Assembly: GCA_030068145.1 (NCBI GenBank)
Contig: JAPJBO010000352.1
Span: forward strand, 1 to 64,000
DNA from: Diplonema papillatum
Taxonomy: Eukaryota > Euglenozoa > Diplonemea > Diplonemida > Diplonemidae
Reading direction: 5' to 3'
DNA length: 64,000 nucleotides
The notes beneath the pieces are model-generated. The model did no database searches. It was not told the DNA's origin and was given only the letters and a program-made list of their open reading frames with translations. Every line of letters begins with the position of its first letter. Within the stretch, counting starts at the first letter, position 1. Below, piece after piece: positions 53,041-64,000 of this stretch. The position numbers and the translations under genes are program-made.

Positions 53041-55237
53041 GGGCAGACTATTTTTATTTTTTGATCCGCGTCCCCCGACCCTTGAAAATTTTCCGCGCGC
53101 GCGCGCAAAAAAAAAAAGTTCTTTAAAAAAAAATAGTTTGGCAAGTTACCTGGCCTGTGGGTTCCTGTGTGGAGGGGGGTGGTCTTGGTGGCAAGCGGTC
53201 GGGGGGTGGGGGCCCGGAGGGGTACGCGCCCCTCACTTTGATTCTTCGGCGACTTACTGCACTGGGAAATAACCGTCGTCTGCATGTGCTCAGGCTTTTT
53301 GTTGTACGGAGGGACCAGGTGAGCCTAGCGTAGAGCTGCTGCCACCCACCGATTAGTAGGCGTCTAGTCGTGGGCCTTGCGACTGCCTGGGAGCAACCGT
53401 GTTGTTCGGCGTACTCGGCCAGAATTGGTATCGTACCCACGTTTCGGACGGGACGTGGGCATCGGCCGGAAGCCGCTTCTGCACTTCTTCCACGAGAAGC
53501 GGATGCTTGCGGGGGCCTCAAACGTGAGGCGTGAAACTTCTCCATGACGCCTCTCGTCCACGACAGTACCGCACTTCTCAAGAACGCGGCCCATGGCGTC
53601 CCAGTAGCCGTCGTGTTTGGACTCTTTTGACGAGCTTCGGAATGCAACCTCACTGGGGTGAAATGTGAGGAGTTCAGCCAGGTGGCTTTCGGTTGGTGTG
53701 CGCAGGGGGTTCACATCTCCAGTCACGAACATGTACATCGTCTTGAGGATGGTACCCGGAACCCCAGAAGACTTCCAGACCTCGACGAATTTCATCCTCG
53801 TGGCCCGGGTGTGGAACCTTTTCCCCGTCCCGATGCACGACTTGAACGCCTTGGCGACATCCTCCTGTAGGTGGCGGTCGCTCGGTGGCAGCTTGAATAC
53901 CAAGCCCCCCAGCGTTGTATTTGTGGACACCGAAGGGGAAGCTCGTCTTTACCCCGTGGATCTGCTTGAACCGAGCACGGCGATCGTCAGAGAGGCTGGG
54001 CACGGTGTCCAGTGAAAACGGCTCGAATTGCCTCGGCGAATTGCCCTACCAGCTCTCCCCAAGAAGAAGACCCCTCCGCTTTCACGATGGACTGCTCCAG
54101 TCGCAAACAGGGTTTCTGGATGGAACTCCCGCACTGCGTTGCTCAGTGCGCTGTTGGTTTTGCGCTTGCTGCGTGACGATACGGGTACACACCACATCTC
54201 TCACTTCCTGCAGTTTCGTGCAGTGGATGCTGAGAATACCTCAGCTCTGCAACCCACGAAGACCAACACATTTCTCAGGCTACTTTCTTGTTCTTGCAGG
54301 TTCTGAAGGGTGCACCGGGGGATGTCGGCGGTAGGCGCTGGGCAATCACCTTGTTGGTGCCCTCTACTACTGCAACAGCTGCACAGAAAGTGGGAGCCCA
54401 TCAAGTTTGAGAAGGGTCTTGGCCACTTCCTGATAGAACGGATGCCCTTTTTCATCGACCAGGAGGGCCCTGTCAAATTCTATGGGGTAGTCCTGGACTA
54501 GCCTGTTGAACAACACTATCCACGACTTCGGTTCACCCACTTGCAGCGGCTTCACGCGGGCTTGGCTCTTTTTCACAGGTCGAAGGCGTTGACAGGTGTT
54601 CGCTACGGGAACTTTTGCTTCACAACGTGAGTCCATGGCCTGCACAGACATCCCAAGAGAACCATCTCTCCACACGCTCCTGCTATCAGCCCTAGCCGAC
54701 ACCACCACATCCTCGTCATACTCGGCAGGCGTCTGGAGGTGACGGTCTTTTATGATCTGCTGAAACATCTCCATGAAGGACAACGACAGGTCGTTGATCT
54801 CAAGGAGGTGTCGATCCTGCACTGCACCATTCTCAACATCGATGGCACAAAACCACAGCAGTGTCCCTTCCCTTTGCTTGTGCCCTGTTTTTGCATTAGC
54901 ATGCAACACTCACTTAGTCAAGGTGAAATTTGCCGGCGTCACAGCTTTCGTGGTGCTGCAGCAACAGATAGGTCAGGGGGTCAAAACAAATTAGAGATTC
55001 GCTTCTAATCCGGCGTTCCGCCGACGTGTCGTTGTTGGCCCCACGAGCGGGGTTTGGTGTTTCCGCAGCCGAAGCTCGGACTTCAGTGACCATCTGGAGT
55101 CCCCCCATGGCACCCTGTTGTGCCCTTCCCACAGCAAAAAAGAAAAAATAATTTTTTTTTCAACTATTTTTTTTTCCACGGTTTCCCAAAATTTTCCGCG
55201 CGCTAGGACGCGGATCAAAAAAAAAAATAGTCTGCCC
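53041..55237. mobile_element. DNA element with about 32-bp terminal inverted repeats
   Basis: Left end GGGCAGACTATTTTTATTTT then TTGATCCGCGTC; the right end is the reverse complement with one fewer T and no A (GACGCGGATC...TAGTCTGCCC). AT-rich runs and an AAAATTTTCCGCGCGC word lie inside both ends. No clear target-site duplication. The inside carries decayed minus-strand coding sequence. TIRs and size suggest a class II element, but the coded protein is not a transposase I recognise. Confidence 0.75.
53364..54909 (-). pseudogene. Decayed gene inside the TIR element
   Basis: Minus-strand open segments at 54909-54367 (LLWFCAIDVENGAVQDRHLL, then KSWIVLFNRLVQDYPIEFDR and FYQEVAKTLLKLDGLPLSVQ) and 53930-53364 (LVFKLPPSDRHLQEDVAKAF, then RATRMKFVEVWKSSGVPGTI and SHLAELLTFHPSEVAF). 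Just before the second segment another frame reads DDRRARFKQIHGVKTSFPFG, and the two meet at a GGGGGG run near 53903, so a one-base indel there is likely. Stops (TAGTAG near 54363) follow the first segment. Composition is protein-like, but no family is recognised. Confidence 0.55.
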
Positions 55238-57878
55238 CATTTTGTAAATTATGATTTCAAGTGGCCCCTGTACTGTACAGTGACTGCAGTTACATGGCGC
55301 GTCACGGTGTGTCACTGCAATTCGAAGCTTTTCACTTACCATCTCCGTAGTTTGATAGACGTGCACACCACCACCGCAAGCTTATATCTCACCACCCCCC
55401 CTCCGTCCCCTTGTTTGCGTGCGCGGGGCGACGGTTCCAGGCACTCAGACACCCACAGGCACCGCAGAGCCCCAAAACCGGGTTTTTGGCTGAAACCGGC
55501 TTTTTTGCTCGGTCAGACAAAGAGCTAAAGTCCCCTGACTGATACCCGCAAAAAAAAAAAAAAAAAAAAACAGTCGAGTGTGGATGCGTCACCGCAAAGG
55601 TCTTCGGAAAGGGTAGCGAAAGGGCGAGGGCATAGTGGAGGGTGTCTTCTTGCTAGAACGCAGTGCCGCCGCCTCCCTTGCGGCACTGCCTTGTCAATAT
55701 TGTCTTTTATTTTTAGCGACAACCAATTTCTGCTTCCCTGGAGACAGTATTTGATACAGCCAAAAAGAACGTTGGCAGCAGTTTAACCAGAACACACGCA
55801 GGTTAAATCGCACAAACAAACGACGTTCGGAGTGCCGTGGGAAGGGAGTGCAGCTTGTCACTGTCCGCGCTTTCCCGGGACTCCTTTTTCTGGAAGGGGA
55901 GGGGAAGGGGACAGTCCGCACTAACCTTTTCGGGGTTTCGCCACAGCAGGGCGGTATCCTTCCAACGTATCCGCAGGCGAAAGTTTCTGCGAACGTGAAG
56001 CATTATCGGGCGGGTGCCCAGGATGGAACAGCGACATTCGCGCTCATTACGACGAGTTGCCAGCAACGAAAGACAGGCATCAAAAGAACAAAAGAAATGT
56101 CCCCGGTTGGTGTTGGCGAAAGCCAAAAGGTTTGTACGAAGGCACCCCGACCCCTCTCCCGTAGCACACTTGGCCCTCGCCTGCCCGTAATCCCCCGACC
56201 TATAGAAAATCCCACTTTAGAGGTGGGTACCCCCATCCGGGGGTCCATCAACCAAAACGAATTCGTGACAGGTCTGGGGGGGAGGTTCAGCCTTTTCTTT
56301 TACATAAGCGCCAGCTTGGAAGGAAATGCTCGACAATAGCTGCCAGACAAAGAACCGAAGGGATCCCAAGTGCTGTAACTACCGAACCACGTGTTGAACG
56401 GACGTGAGGTCATGCGGGTTTACCCTAACACGACAAATCACACAAACCCAACAGGTCAAAAGTCCGGAGTGAGAGAACAACACACGGTGGTGTAAGTAGC
56501 GAAGAATAAAGAGTCAAAGCAGCTACGTCGAGTATTTTCTGCGTAAATTTAGTACACTTGTACTGAAGGAAACATTTCCGGAACAACGGTCGCACATGAA
56601 AATGTAAAGACCCACGAAAATAACGCTAGAAAAATGTGGGTAATCATGCCTACATCCCCCGTACTACCCGCCTCCCAGCCTCAATGGTCAAGCGGAGACC
56701 CTAAAACACCGAACCTCTAAACCACAATAACCGCTAGAAAAATTCTCTAGCGGAGTATAACTCTGAAAAAGTGCCAATGCGGGGAACCAACCCTGAGAGT
56801 TTACATTCCCCGTGCACCCGATATATTTGCCTCTATTTTCACCATCATTCAGTTGAAGCAGATATTCCGTTGTTTCGTTTATTATCGCAAACCCCAACTC
56901 CGGACATGCTCAGCCCTTTACGGACATGTCAAAATATTGTTCTTGTGTGCAGATGTACAGAGCCTGAGTGTTGACACATGGCGACGTGTCTTGCGTTGCT
57001 CAGCGTAGTGTTGGAGTTCACGGCTAGCACCAACCACGCACGTGAGCAGTGTTCTGTTTAAACATTAAAGAAAGATCTCCCTCCCAGTAAGCAATTCTTG
57101 CGATTCGAGGGCGTCTCCACCTCTTGCCACTCACGGGACTTCAACCCTCTTTTCAAAGTTCTTTGCATCTTTCCGGGGTGAAGGGATACCTGCGGATTAG
57201 CTTATCATTCCCAAGGCGGGCGACCCGTTGTGGTGCATTATGGTACTGCAAAGAAGCGAAGGGAGCCTGCCACCGCGTCTGCGGGGAAGGTGCGGAAGAA
57301 GATGCAAGAAAAAGTTTTGCACCACAAAAAAAGCACGCCCAAGGCCCACTTAACCCAATTGTCTCGGGGCTGTCTTTGTTGTGGTGGCGAACCATCTGCC
57401 CCAACGGGTATTTCGTCTTGCCTGGCCAGTGGTCGATCACTGCCGGACGAAGCCGACGACAGGTACGTCGTCTAAGCGTGCGAGTCAGTTGCCGATTCAA
57501 AGGTGTGGCCACAGCGTCGACTGCATGAGGCGGAGCTTCATCACAGTTTACGGTAACAAACGCGCGTTTATCATTATTAAAAAGAGACGGTTGACAGCGT
57601 GTCGTGTTTTACCTATCAAACACGCGTACGCACAGACAAATGCACACTGGCTGCAGGCATCTCCACGGCTCACCTGACCTGGGCTCGCAGCGTTGGCATT
57701 CGGACCGAAAGGCCGCACTCTCCCGCCCCCTGTTGGCCACGGACGTCTTGAAAGCGACCCTCGCAGTTGACGCACCATAATAGGGAGGAACCCCGCCCTC
57801 TCTGGTTTCTGGTTGTTGCGTGCGAGCAGCTCGTCTCTTCAGCACGTGATTCTCTTCTCGACGCCACCCTTCTTTCAG
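55238..57878. other. Intergenic with dispersed repeats
   Basis: No gene recognised. It contains a poly-A run (55550-55570) and the second copy of the AACCAATTTCTGCTTCC repeat (55715-55823). A copy of the TTTAAACATTAAAGAAAG dispersed element lies at 57036-57090. Other words recall the 28-kb and 36-kb introns (AAGGAAATGCTCGACAATAG near 56320). Confidence 0.45.
55715..55823 (+). repeat. Dispersed repeat, copy 2
   Basis: Second copy of the repeat at 50832-50941, in the same orientation. The TIR element at 53041-55237 lies between the two copies. Confidence 0.85.
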
Positions 57879-58150
57879 TGGAAGCTGAAGTTTCCCATCA
57901 AGACGCCAGCCGCCGCCGTAGGCCGTGCAATTGCCAAGAAGAAGAGAGCCCGCGACGCGTCAAGACGGTTCTCCCTCGCGAAACGGGCTCGCCCGCGCTG
58001 CCAGATCGGCCCCGGTTGTGTCAACACCGACGCCGTCACCTTCGGTGACGGGGCCGCGGCCCGCACCGCGCCTCCGACGGACCGACCTACGCCCGCCTTA
58101 GAACTACGTGGCAGTAGTGAGGCGACCGGAAACTCCTCGGAGAGATGGTC
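57879..58150 (+). CDS. Possible exon of an unidentified gene
   Basis: After an acceptor-like CCCTTCTTTCAG the frame is open and exon-like: WKLKFPIKTPAAAVGRAIAK, then KKRARDASRRFSLAKRARPR, CQIGPGCVNTDAVTFGDGAA. High GC3 and basic clusters resemble host exons. The word GATTCTCTTCTCGACGCCAC just upstream (57849) recurs at 58184, suggesting another small tandem duplication. The boundaries are guesses and no other exon is identified. Confidence 0.3.
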
Positions 58151-60556
58151 CCTGCACTCCAACTCGTCTCTCTCTCTCTCTCTGATTCTCTTCTCGACGC
58201 CACCTGCCACAACCGCCCATCTTGCCGCAAAGAGTTCAAGATCAACACCGGTTGCTACCGCAGCTGCCCCCCGCCCAAAACGTTGAGGAACATTGTAAAA
58301 AACAAAGAAAGAGGAAACGTCAAAATCAAAAAAGAAAAAAGAAAAAATGCAAAACGAAGAAAGAGCAAAGGAAAGCGCCAGAGCGGACCTCGACCCCACC
58401 CACGTTTGTCCCCTGCAGCTTGCGGTTACGCGGAAGAGAACCGTTTGCCTGGCAAAAACGACCGAGAGATCCTTTTTCTCCGACAGCATCATGTGTTGGT
58501 TCGAAGCGTTTTCCTTTCTTTTTCGGAGATTCGCCCTTTTTCACTATCGAACCAGTCTGTGCGGACCAGGAGGTTCGCCCATAACTTTCACGCAGGTGGC
58601 CAACGCCTCTGTGTCGAACGCGTGGGTTGCGCGCGTCTGTATCTTGTACATGTAGCCCGCGGTTAAACGCCTTGTCTTTAAGCCAGATCGGTATTCAAGG
58701 AATTCGTGAGCACCCATTGCGAGGGCACATGTCTTCGGCGAACAGCAGTTTCCAAGTTCACCAGCGAGACTGGCGGTTAGACTGGCATTTTGAACCGTAT
58801 TCCTAGCAATCCGTCGAGAGCTCGCACCGTGTCGGATGGAGGAACGTTTTCGGAGACTCGCCTTGCTGAAGATCTACGCATGAGACGAGCAGACAGGCCG
58901 CACGTATAAATTTCCCTCTGGTAGCTGCATGGACGAAACCAAAGCTTTCTTGCGACGGAATATGCCGTATCATGTAATGATGCTGATAGTGTCTCAATGC
59001 TTAACCGACAGGACCAGCTCACCAACCCCGAACTCGGAGTTGACCTCCCCCGCCTCCGTCACCATCATCATCACCGTCGCCCAAGACGTCATCAACGGGG
59101 AATATCATCCCCGCTCAATCAACCCACCCTCGCACGCCAGCCGGCGAGCTCAAAGACGCGCCTCCCAGGAGGGGCGGAAGCGACCCTGCAGGAATTCTCC
59201 GTCGGCTACTCACTCCTGCATTAGGAGAATGCTGCTACTGCAAGTTTCACTGGAATACAAGAAAAGGGGGAGAAACAAAGTCTAACGTACGATGGGGTAA
59301 GCCTCCCGAGATAGCCACCATGTGTGAGAGAATAGGCTATTCCAGGAGGTCACGGGGGGACGGAGGGTGGGAACCCCAAATCTCCCGGACCTCGCCACTG
59401 AAGCGGCGGAAACAAAGCTAGTGATAACCCTCGCGGCGAGGGTAACAGGGGCCGCACGGCCTCGAATACAAACAGCAGGGAGGGTAGGAGGAAAATATTT
59501 TCCCCGCCAGCCAGCCCAAAGGAACCTGAAGTTCGTTCGTAATGCCTTGTGGAATTCCACCCACTGCGGAGAGAAGGTCGATGTTGCCGGGCCGCCGCAC
59601 ACCCGACGACGGTGGGCGCCGAACAATTCTGTCTTCCCGTCTGCTGTGACACAGAAAGTGTCCCCATGCCGAATTGGGGGGATGTCCCTGCGCTGGGTAC
59701 GGCCGTCGATCTTCCGGACGAACCGGAAGAGAAGGCCGCGTGAACCCCTCGATGAATCGCAAGAGGCCCGCGTCCCCGACAGGGAAGAAACGAAGATTGA
59801 AGCGATCGCGGCAGGCCGCGAACAACTCGACGCACGATCAGGAAATGGAATGTCTGACATCTTCCCTGCCACCGACCCGGAAACAGATAGCACGGCCCGG
59901 AAAGTCTGTGCGGCGAAAGCGAGCAGGAACAAAACTTGACCTGGAAATGACCAGTTCGACATCATCCTCATCATCGTTGACTCTCCCGACGGACGAAGTC
60001 ATAACGTAACACTAGCCCGTGGACAGCGCTTGCTTGCCTTGATGGCACCTGCACTTTACAGAACACAATGCTTAACCGACAGGAGCCCACTGCCCACGTC
60101 GGGGGGAAGGAGAGGCGGAGTGTGGCGGGGCCGGGGGAAACGTGTGCAAGGGGGGCAGGGGTGGACGTCCCGCGGAAGCGACGGGGGTGATCAAAAATAA
60201 ATACACCACCCCCGCCGCCAACCCCCGCCTCCTCTCCCTCCCCTCCCGACACGACTTGAGTTCCCCCAAAAAAACCGATAAACTGATAACACCACCGCGT
60301 CTATCGCGGACACACACGGAAAGCCATCGAGCCCACACGGCCCTCCCCCACGAAGGGGAGCAGCCCCCCCCGCCCTCCTTTCGACGACAGCGAAGAAGCA
60401 GCAGAGTCACTCGAAGCGACACCGCGGAATTCTGCGCAGAATTCCTTTTGCCGTCTTCAAGCGCGTTGAGCGGGCGGCACCGTCTCGGAGGGAGCCACGG
60501 GCTCGGCCAATCCGGCGAGGAGAATAAAAAGTTCAAAGCGCTCGCCGAAAAGAAAA
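58151..60556. other. Region without a firmly supported gene
   Basis: Open frames on both strands at 59282-59974 compete, and neither is convincing. The plus frame ending at 60009 has a basic stretch (KKRRLKRSRQAANN) and an acidic/Ser end. CAATGCTTAACCGACAGGA occurs at about 58995 and 60067, matching the core word at the 5' side of the LINE. Two retroelement-derived fragments are therefore possible. Confidence 0.4.
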
Positions 60557-60716
60557 AACACCAGACTGCACATCGACCCGGTTGGTTGCCGGCAACACAA
60601 GAAGACCGTCAAAAAGACACCAGACTGTACATCAACCCCGGTTGATTGTCGGCAACACAAAGACCGTCAAAAGACACCAGACTGTGCATCAACCCCGGTT
60701 GATTGTCGGCAACCCA
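60557..60716 (+). repeat. Three tandem units just upstream of a start codon
   Basis: Three copies of about 50 bases sharing ACACCAGACTG, CATCAACCCCGGTTGATTG and TCGGCAACACAA with small changes. The last ends five bases before the ATG at 60722, so the repeats form the 5' leader or core promoter of that gene. Confidence 0.88.
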
Positions 60717-60721
60717 GAAGG

Positions 60722-61575
60722 ATGAGCTACAACGCCACGGACGACGACTCTGCGACGGACTGGGGCGGCGGCCGGCGGGAGCTGGTGATCGTGTTCGCTG
60801 CCTTTTTCGCGTGCATCGTGCTGGTGGCCGTGTTCTTCTGCCAGTGGATCCAGCGGCAGAGCGAGTTGTACATGGACACGTGGTTCTGCCGGTCCGAGAA
60901 GGACGGCTGCCTTGACCCGTCGAGCTGCGTGACGATCGAGCGGGGTCCCTGCGCGGCCTGCCAGCCGCTGGAAGACACCGACTCCGCGGTCGGTCGGAAC
61001 AACTCCACCTCGCAAGGCTTTAGCTCCTTCGTCCCCCAGCAGCCAGGCGGCGTGCAAAACCACTACTTGCCGGGCAATCAGGCGGTTGTGCGTGAGGTGC
61101 CGGGCGAGGTGGCCGCCGCGGCGCTGAGGGCGACGCTAAGTGTAAGCCAGGGCAACATGTCGCTGTCGAGCTCCGTTGCCAATCACAGCCACAGCCACAA
61201 CCACAGCCACAGCCAGCACCAGCACGGCGAAGGGCTCTCGGGCTTCCCGCCGCCCCCGCTTGTGTACCCGCCAATGGGCGCGCACCGGCAGCCCTCGCGC
61301 GACGACGCCCTCACGTACAGCAACACGTGCTCGCACGCCGCCGCCGCCGACATATCTGACCTCAGGTGCGCGCCGCCTTGTTTTTTTTTTGTTACAGTGC
61401 TCCCCCGAACTTCACTTTTACTGAGGAAACCCAAAAACCTGGTTTGGTGTGGTCGGTATAGCCAGGGGGAACTACGGGGGAACTACGGGGAACTGACCTT
61501 GGGGTGTCTTTTTTTTTTTGTAGTGAATTTCTTCAAACGCCACGCACCGGCGCCAAACCGGGAGCTTTGGAGTGA
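60722..61575 (+). CDS. Single-pass membrane protein, two exons
   Basis: Exons 60722-61365 and 61524-61575, giving 231 residues. The donor is CTCAG|GTGCGC; the acceptor follows a T tract (TTTTTTTTTGTAG). An acidic N-terminus (MSYNATDDDSATDWGGG) precedes one membrane segment at about residues 20-43 (ELVIVFAAFFACIVLVAVFF). A Cys-rich stretch follows (CRSEKDGC, SSCVTIERGPCAACQ), then a Ser/Asn/Pro-rich tail with a His-Ser repeat (NHSHSHNHSHSQHQHG) that could bind metal. No signal peptide is evident apart from the membrane segment. The second exon is short (SEFLQTPRTGAKPGALE) and less certain; reading through the donor would give a longer product. The family is not recognised. Confidence 0.6.
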
Positions 61576-61627
61576 GCAAAACGGTTCCTCTTGCTCGGGC
61601 TTTCAACAGAAGGGCCAAGCCTTCTGA

Positions 61628-62778
61628 AAAATGGAGTCTTCGGGGTGTCGGGGGTGGTGCTTTCGTGACGCCGTGGCATGAAGGATTCGTTGGAAAGTAG
61701 ACTCGAACGCTATCGTAGGACTCGCAGAAGTCGGTTGGCTCACGCTTGCAGGAACCTAAGTAAAGCTCGCTACCGGACCCCCTCAACGTTCCCCAAGAGG
61801 ACTGAAGGAAAAGATCAGTTGCTACCATTGCGTGCTTGTACTGGTCCTTGAAAATAATCGCGTTATCGTGACGGATGGCAGAGGCCTGACCGATCGAGAT
61901 ATCTTGGACAGCCCACAGGTAAAATTGGCAGCACGCAATCAAGAGTCCGGTGATAGACGAAAGGATGTGCTTGAGTCCAACTTGTGTCTGCATGGAAGGG
62001 AAGCTGATTAGAAGTTACTTCTTGATAAACTACATGCCCTCACCCGAAGCATGCCATTTAAGGCTAATGTTGTTGTGGGCAAGATCTCTGGAACAGAAGG
62101 ATGCAGAGCCCGAAGAACGCAAGGCTTTGCCGTGTCCGAAGTCTCCCTCTCACCAGCGAAAGAAGCAAACAAGCCAGAGCCTCTCCTTGCGCGCCATTCC
62201 GACACTCCAATCCCTCTTGGGTTTGGGCAAGAAGGTGATCCGCAATCACGTTCAGAAGCCCAGGTGGCGTTTGCATCAGCTCCTCTACTCCTGGGAGAAA
62301 CCGGAAGCTGTCCGGAGATGGTACCTGCATTCCAACTCGTCCTCTTGGGAAAGGCCAGTCGACGGCTGTATGCAAGTGGGCGGGGGTCTTGGGACTGCGA
62401 AGGCGTGACTACCCCACAAGAAGGACTCGCTGTCTCTCTGTTCTGCCCCTGCCGCCATAGCCATCTTATCCTCGGCCAAGCACCAGTTTCTCCTCCTGCA
62501 ACGCAACCTTGCCTTCGGCATGGCCATTATGACTGTCATTCTGGTTATCAACCTTACTCCTCGCGCGGGTTGCCGTCTTCGACCGCGACCGCCTAATACA
62601 AATAATCTGTGGCGATTTGCGGTGTCGCGGTTATCTCTTAGTACGTGATGTGTCATGCTTTCGCCTCTTTAGCTCGACTTGATCGGCGCGCTCAAGCGCG
62701 CGTTTGGTGCCTCGCTTCTTCTTCGATTGCTCGTCCAGGTTCATCGGTTGCTGCACCGGCGCTTTCACACGCCGCACT
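61628..62778. other. Intergenic, no gene recognised
   Basis: No convincing coding region. GGACTGCGAAGGCGTGACTA near 62392 resembles GGACTGCTAAGGCGTGACTA near 1768, a short dispersed word at opposite ends of the window. Confidence 0.45.
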
Positions 62779-63354
62779 TCACTTTCTGGTGCTCGTGGCA
62801 CACCCGCTCACTCCACTCTTCGTGCTCCGTAGCGTTGAACACCGCCCATCTCGCCGCACGCTCCGCCCTTTTGGGAAAAGATCCATCCCCCACCCTCGCC
62901 GCTGAACTCGTGCCGTCGTCAGCTGTGTCTCGAGCACTTCCATCGTCTCCGAACCACCACCTCGTACCCCGTGAGGCACGGCGGGGCTCCCACCGTTTTC
63001 AGCGACCCTATCTTCTTCAGTTGGCAGAAGCGGTCCGTCGCCGTTTCGCTCCAGCGCATCCCCGACGGTTTTTAAAAGTTTTGAGAGTACCCTCGCACGC
63101 ATGCTCAACGGTGTCTCGTCCGTCGTCGCTCCGACACTGCCCGGAAGATCCAGTTTAGTGCACACTTCAAAGTCGACGGCGAGCTTCGCCATCGAGACGT
63201 CACCCGCCACCGACCAGCACATCCCATCCAGCTCCCGGAACCACCTCTCCTCCGACCGCCGCGAAGGTCTCCGGTCCCGCGATCGCTTCGAAACCCGGCC
63301 GGCGCGCTCTGATAGAACATTTCCTGCTCTCCTTACCGCAGCTGATCCTGTCAC
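62779..63354 (-). CDS. Hypothetical minus-strand protein
   Basis: Open frame of 191 residues on the minus strand. It starts MTGSAAVRRAGNVLSERAGR and continues FRELDGMCWSVAGDVSMAKL, AVDFEVCTKLDLPGSVGATT, then LSKLLKTVGDALERNGDG. The composition is balanced and protein-like, better than the overlapping plus-strand frames. It would be the only minus-strand host gene here. It could also be an exon or a relic. No family is recognised. Confidence 0.4.
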   Translation of the reverse strand: MTGSAAVRRAGNVLSERAGRVSKRSRDRRPSRRSEERWFRELDGMCWSVAGDVSMAKLAVDFEVCTKLDLPGSVGATTDETPLSMRARVLSKLLKTVGDALERNGDGPLLPTEEDRVAENGGSPAVPHGVRGGGSETMEVLETQLTTARVQRRGWGMDLFPKGRSVRRDGRCSTLRSTKSGVSGCATSTRK

Positions 63355-64000
63355 TACCTGTCAAACCGTGACTCCCAGTCTGTCCTTCCTTCTCATCCTA
63401 TTCCTTCCTCTTCGGGGCACGCATAGCACATGGCCGCTCTGCGCAAGGTGGGGCCGTAATACTGCACCTTTGTAGCTCTTCCGCCCAGGCCGACTGCAGA
63501 AAGTGGTCGCCACAAAGGAATTACCCCCCAAAATTCACTGATTTTGGCCTGGACCAGGTGGCTTGTCTCCTGGGTCTTTGATCTTGATACGCTCGAATTA
63601 CCTGAAATTGTCCTTATTTTGTGACGAAAAAGTGCAAAGTAGCTTAGAAATGCTCTCCAGGACCCAAGGCTGCATCCCTGAAGCACTCAGCGAAAAAACA
63701 AGAAACGAAAAAAAAAAAGACACCCCCCCCCCATGTTGAACTACGGGGGAACTACGGGGAACTGGCCCACCGACCACACCATGGTTTGGGCTTTTTTTTT
63801 TTTTGAATAGTACATCTGTACTGTTTGCCTTATCATTTTCATCACCTTTGGTCAGTTGATGCTGATCGTCCGACGCTTCGTTAATCAGTGCAAGCCCCAA
63901 CTCCGGAAATGTTCTCTCCCCCGCTAGGCTCTCGCGTCTGGCGCAGGCTATTAAATTCTGGGGCACCCGAGTCTTCCAAATGAGGGGCTCCGGCCCCGGT
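63355..64000. other. No gene recognised at the right edge
   Basis: Contains GAACTACGGGGGAACTACGG near 63738, also found near 61470 in the same orientation. The flanking words (GACACCCC and CCGACCACACCA) are inverted relative to that copy. Poly-A and poly-T runs lie at 63707-63718 and 63791-63802. Confidence 0.45.

Noticed and set aside
59282..59974. 230-residue minus-strand protein
   Set aside because: An overlapping plus frame is equally long, neither has a domain, and the region may be retroelement debris.

Overview
The window is nuclear DNA of a GC-rich, intron-containing eukaryote, most likely a unicellular one. Genes have GT-AG introns with consistent phases, proteins carry long Pro/Ser/Gln-rich tracts, stops are standard (TGA, TAG and TAA all end genes), and most of the DNA is retroelement, DNA-transposon or simple-repeat sequence. 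I cannot name the organism. A clade-level guess (alveolate or stramenopile-like protist) would rest only on impressions. The best-supported host genes all lie on the + strand.

Layout. 1-1694: 3' part of a frameshifted reverse transcriptase/RNase H retroelement. 2440-6302: a coiled-coil protein gene preceded by three degenerate copies of its own 5' part. 7768-8079: a small unknown ORF. 9162-10109: an intact single-exon 2-oxoglutarate/Fe(II) oxygenase. 11644-26225: a three-exon gene for a roughly 1,296-residue low-complexity protein. Its second intron (8.3 kb) holds a LINE-type retrotransposon (about 18366-24700) and a 63-bp tandem array. 28818-37326: a DHHC palmitoyltransferase gene, split just before the DHHC motif by a 7.6-kb intron filled with a second RT/RNase H retroelement and giant TAC microsatellites. 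37461-37768: a duplicated 3' end of that gene. 38659-40920: nested inverted-repeat elements with poly-G termini. 41700-50360: a two-exon gene for a roughly 2,195-residue repetitive protein, preceded by a broken copy of its 5' end. 53041-55237: an inverted-repeat DNA element with decayed coding sequence on the minus strand. 60722-61575: a small single-pass membrane protein gene. 62779-63354: a possible minus-strand gene.

The most interesting object is the LINE at 18.4-24.7 kb. Its ORF1 and ORF2 are in the same frame, separated only by one UGA. ORF2 has no AUG before an AlkB-like dioxygenase domain that keeps its iron and 2-oxoglutarate ligands. A canonical 2A ribosome-skipping motif follows, and an APE endonuclease begins immediately after it, followed by a YADD reverse transcriptase. 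This suggests one polyprotein made by stop-codon readthrough and divided by 2A, carrying a nucleic-acid demethylase-like module.

A second theme is that host genes are repeatedly flanked by truncated tandem copies of their own 5' or 3' ends. A third is a pair of diverged RTs that share VDN where VDD is expected. A fourth is a conserved short reading frame interrupted by 0, 72, 97 or 218 TAC (Tyr) codons.
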